Source: Atopobium sp.
GTDB lineage: Bacteria; Actinomycetota; Coriobacteriia; Coriobacteriales; Atopobiaceae
NCBI GenBank assembly: GCA_015258715.1
Contig: JABZHR010000001.1
Coordinates: 62,001-126,000 of the forward strand
Length of the DNA: 64,000 nt
Direction of reading: 5' to 3'
This document shows, piece after piece, positions 27,324 through 33,875 of this stretch. The position numbers and the translations under genes were made by a program. Each line of letters begins with the position of its first letter. The first letter of the stretch is position 1. Below the pieces are notes generated by a model that saw only the letters and a list, made by a program, of their open reading frames with translations, was not told the DNA's origin and searched no databases.

Positions 27324-28070
27324 TTATGCAACCTGACATTTCTTGGTATTGCCATACGATGAGAGAATTTGAGCTAAAGATTCCCCTTGATAAAATCGAT
27401 GCTTACACTGGTCTTCTGCATCTTTAAGTCTCTCGAGACGAAGGCGAGTTTCTTCCGTGTTGTCATAGACTTTCCAAGCACCAGTAAAAAGCTCAGACTG
27501 TCCATTCATAAAGCCCTGAACATCAGCAAGTGGATAGCCCAGTACCAGTCCAATCTCGTGCGGAAACGCGGCTTTTCTTGCGTGAAAAGCAAAAATTCTT
27601 GAACGCATGCTCTTCATCAACGCCTGCACTGACTCAGTGGAATGGCCAAAGGCAGCCAGAAACTCACAGTGCTCTGATTTGGCGAGAATATCCTCAACAA
27701 GCTCAGGTCTATAGGCAACAAACGTCACCTTTCCGCCAGAAATAGCAGAAGTAGCAAGAAGCGTTACCCCAAACAGTGAGAGCTCGTGAGTAGCGTTACA
27801 GAGAAATGACCTCAACGTTGGATCAGTACAGACGAGGCTTGCACAAGAGCTACAAGACTTATGAGAAGCAAATGAAAAGAGCGCAGCCGGCTTAACGTGA
27901 GCAATAACACCAGCAGCACAGCGAACAAATGTTGTTGCAAAATCGTGACAGAGCTCGGGAGTATACGCTCCCCCACCCTCATTCAAAGCAGGCTTTTTAT
28001 CAGCGGAATATGCATAGGGAGAAGTAACATCTAGGAGCAATGAATTCTCAAAAGAAGTAAGACAATCCAT
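27324..28070 (-). CDS. DUF3793-family protein
   Basis: A 248-residue protein of family DUF3793, recognised by the C-terminal HEIGLVLGYPLADVQGFMN block and the following WKVYDN and CKHRFYQGESL segments. It has no known function. Members are often encoded beside flavodoxins and Feo genes in anaerobes, as here. Six Cys residues in the first half (for example KSCSSCASLVC) could bind metal or a cluster, which is an inference. GGGAG nine bases before the ATG sets the start. The T-run of the putative sRNA/leader ends only 20 bases upstream, so expression may depend on read-through of that terminator. Confidence 0.82.
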   Translation of the reverse strand: MDCLTSFENSLLLDVTSPYAYSADKKPALNEGGGAYTPELCHDFATTFVRCAAGVIAHVKPAALFSFASHKSCSSCASLVCTDPTLRSFLCNATHELSLFGVTLLATSAISGGKVTFVAYRPELVEDILAKSEHCEFLAAFGHSTESVQALMKSMRSRIFAFHARKAAFPHEIGLVLGYPLADVQGFMNGQSELFTGAWKVYDNTEETRLRLERLKDAEDQCKHRFYQGESLAQILSSYGNTKKCQVA

Positions 28071-28090
28071 ACCGCGCTTGCTCCCTTCTT

Positions 28091-28235
28091 AAAAATGCGC
28101 CGCCGACTAAAAGGGAGCCGACGGCGCCTGGATTCCGGACCCTTGGAGAGGGGAAAGGTTCCGGGCTGATAAAGCAATTTTGTTAGAACTAGCTCCTGTT
28201 ATATAAAAACCTTAACAAGTTAACCTCTTCTAACT
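28091..28235 (-). ncRNA. Putative iron-linked small RNA or attenuating leader, copy A
   Basis: A minus-strand RNA of about 145 bases is predicted between a promoter at 28269-28242 and a hairpin plus TTTTT ending at 28091. The central hairpin (28164-28135) pairs CCGGAACCUU with AAGGGUCCGG (one A-G mismatch, one offset) and shows UCCCCUCUCC in its loop, which is complementary to Shine-Dalgarno sequences. The terminator stem uses GGCGCC/GGCGCA-type arms. Copy B at 33550-33712 shares GGTTAACTT, GTTTTTA, TTGCTTTAT, the CCCUCUCC loop and TTTTTAAGA in the same order. It could act in trans as an sRNA or in cis as a leader of DUF3793-flavodoxin. No known riboswitch class fits. Confidence 0.5.
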
Positions 28236-28240
28236 ATTTA

Positions 28241-28269
28241 AAGTGTAAGCCTTAGCTAACTAAATGCAA
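28241..28269 (-). promoter_or_regulatory. Promoter with DtxR/IdeR-like box upstream of sRNA A
   Basis: On the minus strand TTGCAT (28269-28264) and TACACT (28247-28242) are separated by 16 bases. The sequence between and including the -10, TTAGCTAAGGCTTACACTT, matches the IdeR consensus at about 15 of 19 positions. A metalloregulator bound there would block RNA polymerase. Confidence 0.5.
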
Positions 28270-28302
28270 GAGAAAACTCAAAATATTTTTACTTTTTGAC
28301 AG

Positions 28303-28343
28303 AAAAAAGCTCCCGTCTCTTACGAATAAGAAACGGGAGCTTT
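28303..28343 (-). terminator. Terminator of the P-type ATPase gene
   Basis: On the minus strand AAAGCTCCCGT pairs with ACGGGAGCTTT, extended by inner CTT/AAG pairs, and ends in TTTTTT. It separates the ATPase transcript from sRNA A. Confidence 0.9.
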
Positions 28344-28384
28344 AACGTGATCTGAAAAACGCTTTGCTAACGCACAAGTGTGTT

Positions 28385-30553
28385 CTAAGCAGCCTGTCCT
28401 TCAGTTAAAAGCAATTTAACCTCAGAAGGAACATTTGGATTATGAGCTGCAGTAGTAAGCAGCGACCTTGTATTTGCAAGCGTTACCATAAGTGTCAAAA
28501 GGTTGTGCATATATGCAGCAGCACTTACGGTAATAAGACCTGCAACACCTGCAGCAATGAAAGAGCTGTTCAGCGCAACAATCGTACGATAGTCGGCATG
28601 AATCCTCTTCATTACCTGCTGGCCCAAAAGACGCATGATTACCAGCGATTCAAGCGAATCATTCTTAATTGAAATATCCGCAACAGCGCGAGCAATATCA
28701 GTTGCATCAGACAGAGCCAGAGAAACATCAGAGACAGCCAGAGCAGGTGAATCGTTAATACCATCGCCTACCATTGCAACGGTGTAGCCCTCCTGCTGGA
28801 ACTTCTTAACATACTCGCACTTATCCTCTGGGAGAATCTGTGCCACATAATCGTCAAGACCCAGCTTCTTTGCAACACTTGCTGCAACGTTTTCTGAGTC
28901 ACCAGTCAGCATAACCATACGCTTAACGCCAAGGGCGCGGAGCTGTGAAATAGTTGCTGCTGCGTCTTCCCTTACAGGATCGGTAATACAAATTGCTGCA
29001 ATAAGCTTTGAATCCTCGGACATGAAGATAATGGACGAGGTTGGAGCAATCTGTGCAAGATCGTCCTGAATTCCCTCGGGCATTGGGGTCTTCTCGTCAT
29101 CAAAAATGAAGTGAGCAGAACCAATGCAGACCTCTTTGTCGTTAACCTTGGTACGAATACCGTGAGCAACAACATATTTGACCTCTGCGTGGAACTCATC
29201 TTTGTGTTTAAGGCCACGTACCTTTGCCTCGTTCACAATTGCGCGAGCCATGCTGTGTGGGAAGTGCTCCTCAATACATGCAGCAAGGCGCAGGAGCTGG
29301 TCCTCGGTGCGATCGCAGAAGCTGACAATACACTCAACGTGTGGAACTGCCTTTGTTAGCGTACCCGTCTTATCAAAGACGATAAGATCTGCTGCAGCGA
29401 TCTTCTCGAGGTATTTGCCACCCTTAACCGTCATGCCAAACTTAGCTGCCTCATCCATAGCGCTACCCACTGCAACAGGAGTGGAAAGCTTAATGGCGCA
29501 GGAATAGTCAACCATAAGAACGGTCATAGCCTTAGTGATGTTTCGGGTAATACCCCAAATACCAAAGAAGGCAAGGAAGCTGTAAGGAACCAGTGCATCA
29601 GAAAGGCGCTCTGCCTTAGACTGTGCGCCAGCCTTAAGCTCAGCAGACTGCTCAACCATATCAACAATGTTGTCGATACGAGACATTCCTGGAGGAGCAG
29701 TAACGCTTACCATAAGGTCGCCGTCTTCAAGAGCGGTGCCTGCGTAAACGGTTGAACCAGGCTCTTTGGTAACAAGGCGAGACTCACCTGTCATGGCAGC
29801 CTCGTTCATCTGGCCAATGCCTTCGACAACTTTGCCGTCAACAGGAAGAACGCCACCAGCGCGCTGGTGCAAAATCATACCCTTCTCAACCTCAGAAAGG
29901 GCAATCATTACGTCCTTGCCGTCAATACGAGCCCAGACGTTCTCAGAACGAGTGATTAGGCCATCACGAAGTGCAAGACGTGCTCGGCTTGCCACGTGGT
30001 TCTCCATAGCAGCAGACAGCTCAAGCAAGAACATGACCGTAGATGCATCTGCCCACTCATTTCTTAGAATTGAAGTGGTGATAGCAGTTGCGTCCAAAAC
30101 CTCAACGGTCAGCTCTTTCTTAAACAGGCGCTTAACGCCTTCCACGACAAATGGAATGGCGCGGAGAATGACATAGGCATAGTTAGCAACTGCAGGTAGT
30201 GGCAAAGAGCGCATAATCCAGCGGCGTGCAAATGTTGTCACAACCTCCATCTGGAAACGATTGTTCTCAAGAGCCATCTCAATTGAGCTGCAGAAGTCTT
30301 CAAGTCCTGCCTCTTCTTCTCGTGGCAAGTTCAAGACGTCAAAAGCGCCAACAGCCGCAAGTACCTGATCTCTCTTGAGAGGATCAAACCTTAGCAAGAG
30401 AGAACCGTTTGCCATGTGAACTTCTGCGTGACGAACTCCATCAACACGCATCAGCTCATAGGAAATACCACGGGCTTCAGCCTCATCAATATGACCCAGG
30501 TCGCATTTTGCACGAATGCGACCTGAGATTTCATTAGTAATTGTGAAGCGCAT
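28385..30553 (-). CDS. Heavy-metal P1B-type ATPase with atypical CAIKLSTP membrane motif
   Basis: A 722-residue metal-transporting P-type ATPase. All catalytic motifs are present: MTGES (actuator loop), DKTGTLT (phosphorylated Asp), an HFPHSMA nucleotide-domain motif and MVGDGINDSPAL. The transmembrane metal motif reads DYSCAIKLSTP instead of the CPC or SPC of copper, zinc or cobalt pumps, so the metal cannot be assigned from textbook classes. The N-terminal 70 residues have an HMA-like fold pattern (RIRAKCDLGHIDEAEARGISYELMRV) but no CxxC pair. It is coupled to the DUF6110 gene three bases upstream. The metal may be manganese, iron or another ion (inference). Confidence 0.9.
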   Translation of the reverse strand: MRFTITNEISGRIRAKCDLGHIDEAEARGISYELMRVDGVRHAEVHMANGSLLLRFDPLKRDQVLAAVGAFDVLNLPREEEAGLEDFCSSIEMALENNRFQMEVVTTFARRWIMRSLPLPAVANYAYVILRAIPFVVEGVKRLFKKELTVEVLDATAITTSILRNEWADASTVMFLLELSAAMENHVASRARLALRDGLITRSENVWARIDGKDVMIALSEVEKGMILHQRAGGVLPVDGKVVEGIGQMNEAAMTGESRLVTKEPGSTVYAGTALEDGDLMVSVTAPPGMSRIDNIVDMVEQSAELKAGAQSKAERLSDALVPYSFLAFFGIWGITRNITKAMTVLMVDYSCAIKLSTPVAVGSAMDEAAKFGMTVKGGKYLEKIAAADLIVFDKTGTLTKAVPHVECIVSFCDRTEDQLLRLAACIEEHFPHSMARAIVNEAKVRGLKHKDEFHAEVKYVVAHGIRTKVNDKEVCIGSAHFIFDDEKTPMPEGIQDDLAQIAPTSSIIFMSEDSKLIAAICITDPVREDAAATISQLRALGVKRMVMLTGDSENVAASVAKKLGLDDYVAQILPEDKCEYVKKFQQEGYTVAMVGDGINDSPALAVSDVSLALSDATDIARAVADISIKNDSLESLVIMRLLGQQVMKRIHADYRTIVALNSSFIAAGVAGLITVSAAAYMHNLLTLMVTLANTRSLLTTAAHNPNVPSEVKLLLTEGQAA

Positions 30554-30556
30554 GAA

Positions 30557-30859
30557 TTATGCCTGTGCGCCCTCTGCGTCGACCTGCTTGGTAACCTCAG
30601 CGCGGATACCCTCCTCGAGCTCAGCAAGGCGAGCGCGAACTGCAGCGTCAATCTTGGACTCACGACGTGCCTCTGCGACAACGTCGTTAGCCTCGTCAAC
30701 GACGTTCTGAGTCTCTGCGGAAACACGGTCAGTGACGCGAAGACCACATGCAGTTGCCTTGACAGCTGCCTTGTGAAGAGTGCCGTTAGAAGCAAGACCA
30801 GCAACAACGCCAGCAAGTGCAGCGCCACCGGCTGCAAGACACCAATTGTTCAGTTTCAT
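30557..30859 (-). CDS. DUF6110-like small membrane protein
   Basis: A 100-residue protein with one hydrophobic N-terminal segment (WCLAAGGAALAGVVAGLAS), then a long charged amphipathic helix rich in Ala, Glu and Arg. The layout matches small proteins (DUF6110 type) encoded next to P1B ATPases in Firmicutes and Coriobacteriia. It ends three bases before the ATPase start, so the pair is one transcription unit and it may be an accessory subunit (inference). Function is unknown. Confidence 0.78.
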   Translation of the reverse strand: MKLNNWCLAAGGAALAGVVAGLASNGTLHKAAVKATACGLRVTDRVSAETQNVVDEANDVVAEARRESKIDAAVRARLAELEEGIRAEVTKQVDAEGAQA

Positions 30860-31145
30860 GTAAATCCCCCATCTGCTATTTGCAAATTAATCGGTTAATG
30901 ACCTATTGAAGATAAAATTATTTTACGAAAAAAACAAGTGAAAATCATTACTAATTAGTTATCCTAATAAAACAATTGCACACAAGTAATTTCTTACCTG
31001 CGAAAACGTTTCCTATGGTTAGCCATGGTATACATATAAATTTTGTGAAGATGCCGCTCTGAGGCGTTACTTAAATTATTGATATTTGTTCGTATAGGTT
31101 AACAACTAAATGAAAATAACAACTATTCCGTGTCGTTACTATGAA

Positions 31146-31169
31146 AAATAAATTGTGTACAATTTATTT
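31146..31169. promoter_or_regulatory. OhrR-type operator upstream of glutathione peroxidase
   Basis: AAATAAATTGT and ACAATTTATTT form a perfect inverted repeat with 11-base arms and a GT spacer. The core ATTGT-N2-ACAAT resembles the TACAATT-AAATTGTA sites of Bacillus OhrR. It lies 90 bases before the gpx start, and an OhrR-like gene follows in the same operon, so autoregulation is likely. The remaining 30860-31145 stretch is AT-rich and holds no gene; it should contain the promoter of the DUF6110-ATPase unit. Confidence 0.72.
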
Positions 31170-31258
31170 GTGTTAAGCTAATCCAAGCGGGGTACACTAC
31201 CCAATACACAAAGCCATCCAATGCTTCGGACAATCCGTGGCTAGTTGAAAGGAACATC

Positions 31259-31813
31259 ATGGCAAACACCAATATCTATGACCTCTCCGTAGAAGAGCGT
31301 GACGGCTCCGTAACTTCCCTCTCCTCTTTTGATGGAAAGGTTCTTCTGATTGTCAACACTGCAACCGGTTGCGGCTTTACCCCACAGTATGAGGATCTTG
31401 AGCGCATTTACGCTACTTATAAAGATCAAGGCTTTGAGATTTTAGACTTCCCTTGCAATCAGTTTGCAGACCAAGCCCCAGAGTCCGATGAAGAGATTCA
31501 CCAGTTCTGCACTATGAAATATGGCACCGATTTTCCACAGTTCAAGAAGGGCGACGTCAATGGAGAGACCGCAAACCCTCTCTTTGAGCGTCTTGCAACA
31601 GCTTTCCCCTTCCAAGGCTTTGGTAAGGGCATCAAGGCCCTTGCACTAGATAAATTTGCAAAGGCAAACAATAAGAAGTTTGGTGACAAGGCTTATATCA
31701 TGTGGAACTTCACTAAATTCCTTGTAGACCGCCAGGGAAACGTTGTTGCACGCTTTGAGCCAACCACTGATATGGCAGAAGTTGAGTCTGCAATTAAAAA
31801 CCTACTTGCATAA
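31259..31813 (+). CDS. gpx: Glutathione peroxidase-family thiol peroxidase
   Basis: A 184-residue peroxidase of the glutathione peroxidase family, which reduces organic and hydrogen peroxides. The peroxidatic Cys is C38 in NTATGCGFTPQ, the family motif FPCNQF has C66 and Q68, and the active-site Trp-Asn is in MWNFTKFLVD. As in most bacterial members the catalytic residue is Cys, not selenocysteine, and thioredoxin is the likely reductant (family knowledge). GAAAGGAA precedes the ATG. It is the first gene of a unit with an OhrR-like regulator and a metal exporter, behind an OhrR-type operator. Confidence 0.95.
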   Translation: MANTNIYDLSVEERDGSVTSLSSFDGKVLLIVNTATGCGFTPQYEDLERIYATYKDQGFEILDFPCNQFADQAPESDEEIHQFCTMKYGTDFPQFKKGDVNGETANPLFERLATAFPFQGFGKGIKALALDKFAKANNKKFGDKAYIMWNFTKFLVDRQGNVVARFEPTTDMAEVESAIKNLLA

Positions 31814-31834
31814 GGCGAGAGGACCGATTTACTC

Positions 31835-32350
31835 ATGAGTTCTTCTCAAAAAGAAATACAGTCCGTTGCAGCCGCTAGCACTTTTGCTAGCGGCTCTTCT
31901 ACACTCGACAACTCCCCCGATATACCCGAGCTTCTCCTTAAAAACCAGCTCTGCTTCCCGCTCTACAGTGCCTCAAAAGAAGTGGTGCGAAGGTATACGC
32001 CGCTTCTTAAGCCCTTTAATCTAACGTATACACAATACATTGCCATGATGGCGCTTTGGGAACATGAATCCTTGGATGTCAAAACCTTAGGTGAGCTTTT
32101 ATTTCTTGATTCAGGTACTTTGACTCCACTTCTTAAAAAACTTGAGGAGAAGAGCCTTGTACTGCGTCAAAAAACAAACAAAGACGGACGTCAACTGATT
32201 GTTTCTCTTACCCAAAAAGGCAAAGACCTTAGGCGAGAAATTCAAGTGGTCCCACATCAGATTGGCTCATGCGTTAATCTCTCGCCCGAAGAAGGCGCTG
32301 AGCTTAAACGATTGCTTTTAAAAGTTCTCTCTAACGTTACAGAAAGCTAG
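31835..32350 (+). CDS. ohrR: OhrR-like MarR-family organic-peroxide sensor
   Basis: A 171-residue winged-helix repressor of the MarR family. The segment NQLCFPLYSASKEVVRRYTPLL with C40 matches the reactive-cysteine region of OhrR, and LTYTQYIAMMALWEHESLDVKTLGELLFLDSGTLTPLLKKLEEKSL matches its DNA-binding domain closely. Oxidation of this Cys by organic peroxides releases OhrR from DNA. An extra N-terminal lead of about 25 residues (Ser/Ala-rich) is not typical. It follows gpx by 21 bases and so regulates its own operon through the palindrome at 31146-31169 (inference). Confidence 0.88.
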   Translation: MSSSQKEIQSVAAASTFASGSSTLDNSPDIPELLLKNQLCFPLYSASKEVVRRYTPLLKPFNLTYTQYIAMMALWEHESLDVKTLGELLFLDSGTLTPLLKKLEEKSLVLRQKTNKDGRQLIVSLTQKGKDLRREIQVVPHQIGSCVNLSPEEGAELKRLLLKVLSNVTES

Positions 32351-32357
32351 ATTTACT

Positions 32358-33530
32358 ATGACCCAATCACAGGTAACTATAACCTCTTCTGAGCGCGAAA
32401 CCGCCATAGTACGCACCAGCGCCATTGGCATTGCAGCTAATGTTGCCCTTGCGGTATTTAAGGCTGTCGTAGGCATTTTGTCTAACTCAATTGCTGTTAC
32501 TCTTGATGCAGTGAACAATCTTTCCGATGCAATCTCATCAATCATTACCATTGTGGGAACAAAACTCTCTAACAAAAAAGCTGATCGCGAGCACCCCTTT
32601 GGACACGGACGCATCGAATACATCACCACAACGATAATTGCCGCAATTATTATGTATGCAGGTATTTCTTCATTTATCAAATCCATCCAAGGCATCATGG
32701 ATCCTGTTACTCCAGACTATAGTCCCCTGTCTTTAGTCATCATTACAGTAGCTGTGCTAGTAAAGATTATTTTGGGCCACTACGTCCGCTCTGTAGGTAA
32801 TCGCGTAAACTCCGACACCCTTATTGCGTCGGGTTCAGATGCACTTTTTGACGCTACACTCTCCACTTCTGTTTTATTAGCTGCGCTTATCTTTATCTTT
32901 ACAAAAATCAGTCTTGAAGCATATGTGGGCGTTATTATCTCTGTGTTTATCATTAAAGCTTCAATTGAGCTGTTACAGGGATCTATCAAAGAAATTATTG
33001 GTATGCGTCCTGACGCTGCTCTTTCAACACTTATTTACAACATTGTGAAAGAGGATCCAGACGCAGAAGGCGTCTACGACCTTATTATCCACAGCTATGG
33101 CCCAGATAAATTTGTTGGCTCATTCCACACTGAGGTTCTTGATACCACTTCAGCTATTGAGATTGATACGATGACTAGGCGTCTGAGTACAGAGATTTAC
33201 AAGCAGACATCAGGCAAAATAATCATTGCTGCTATTGGTATTTATGCGAGAAACACCACCGATAATCGCATTGTAAAGATGCGCACTGAAGTAACTGAAA
33301 TGGCTTTAGCTCATGAAGGTGTTCTTCAAGTTCATGGTTTTATTGCTGACATTGAAAATCAATTTATGGCCTTTGATGCAGTCATTGAGTTTGGCTATGA
33401 CGGTAAGCAAATTGTCCACGATATTATTCATGAAGTAGAGGCAGCCTACCCTGATATGAACGTCTCGGTTCTTTTGGACCGCGATACAAGCGATCTTTCT
33501 GAACATGAAGAAGACAGAGACTTGCACTAA
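32358..33530 (+). CDS. Cation diffusion facilitator family metal exporter
   Basis: A 390-residue CDF transporter with six membrane helices and a cytosolic C-terminal domain. The signature SNSIAVTLDAVNNLSDAISS (residues 43-62) holds two metal-site Asp residues, and HPFGHGRIEYI follows helix III. The second site is in SGSDALFDATLSTS with its Asp pair. Typical substrates are zinc, iron, manganese or cobalt; the sequence of the sites (N-x-x-D, D-x-x-D) would allow manganese or zinc. It follows the OhrR gene by seven bases, linking metal export to peroxide stress. Confidence 0.9.
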   Translation: MTQSQVTITSSERETAIVRTSAIGIAANVALAVFKAVVGILSNSIAVTLDAVNNLSDAISSIITIVGTKLSNKKADREHPFGHGRIEYITTTIIAAIIMYAGISSFIKSIQGIMDPVTPDYSPLSLVIITVAVLVKIILGHYVRSVGNRVNSDTLIASGSDALFDATLSTSVLLAALIFIFTKISLEAYVGVIISVFIIKASIELLQGSIKEIIGMRPDAALSTLIYNIVKEDPDAEGVYDLIIHSYGPDKFVGSFHTEVLDTTSAIEIDTMTRRLSTEIYKQTSGKIIIAAIGIYARNTTDNRIVKMRTEVTEMALAHEGVLQVHGFIADIENQFMAFDAVIEFGYDGKQIVHDIIHEVEAAYPDMNVSVLLDRDTSDLSEHEEDRDLH

Positions 33531-33549
33531 AAGCAAGTAAATACATCTT

Positions 33550-33712
33550 AAAAAGGGGCGAGCCGCTGACACCCAGAGTCAGCGGCTCGTGTTCTACGCT
33601 CGCAAGAAAGGGAGAGGGTCTTTCTCCGAGCTACGGGAACCTGAATAAAGCAAGCAACTAAATTGCTTAAAAACATAGTAAGTTAACCGAGGGAAACTTA
33701 CAAGAATTTTTT
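33550..33712 (-). ncRNA. Putative iron-linked small RNA, copy B
   Basis: A minus-strand RNA of about 160 bases with no downstream gene on that strand. It ends in a perfect 12-bp hairpin (CGAGCCGCTGAC/GTCAGCGGCTCG) and TTTTT. The central hairpin (33635-33595) pairs GCUCG with CGAGC and AGAAAG with CUUUCU, leaving the loop ACCCUCUCC. Its stem sequence differs from copy A while the loop is kept, which argues for selection on the loop. Copy A and B share blocks in the same order. A weak promoter (TTGTAG, then GATAAA/TAAAAA) is possible, and the 5' end is not certain. The RNA lies between feoB and the CDF gene. Confidence 0.5.
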
Positions 33713-33744
33713 CAGTTTTTTTATCTAATTTCGTAAACTCTACA

Positions 33745-33763
33745 AAAAGTTAGACTAAGTTTA
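33745..33763. promoter_or_regulatory. DtxR/IdeR-like box upstream of sRNA B
   Basis: On the minus strand TAAACTTAGTCTAACTTTT fits the IdeR consensus at about 14 of 19 positions with the core TTAGTCTAA. It touches the candidate -35 of sRNA B. The related ACTAAGTTT core also occurs in the feo promoter palindrome. Confidence 0.45.
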
Positions 33764-33814
33764 CATGTCTATGGATTTTTATCTTATATCAAGAAAGTCC
33801 GAGATAAACATAAA

Positions 33815-33847
33815 CAAAATCCCCCGCACCGAATTGGTGCGGGGGAT
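33815..33847 (-). terminator. Terminator of the feo operon
   Basis: ATCCCCCGCACC pairs perfectly with GGTGCGGGGGAT around AATTC, followed by TTTGTTT on the minus strand. It ends feoB transcription before the sRNA B region. Confidence 0.92.
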
Positions 33848-33875
33848 CAGGTCAGCGTACTCAGCTAGTAGTAGC

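Noticed and set aside
28091..33712. sRNAs A and B as cobalamin, FMN or manganese riboswitches
   Set aside because: None of the conserved core sequences of these classes could be found, and copy B has no downstream gene on its strand.
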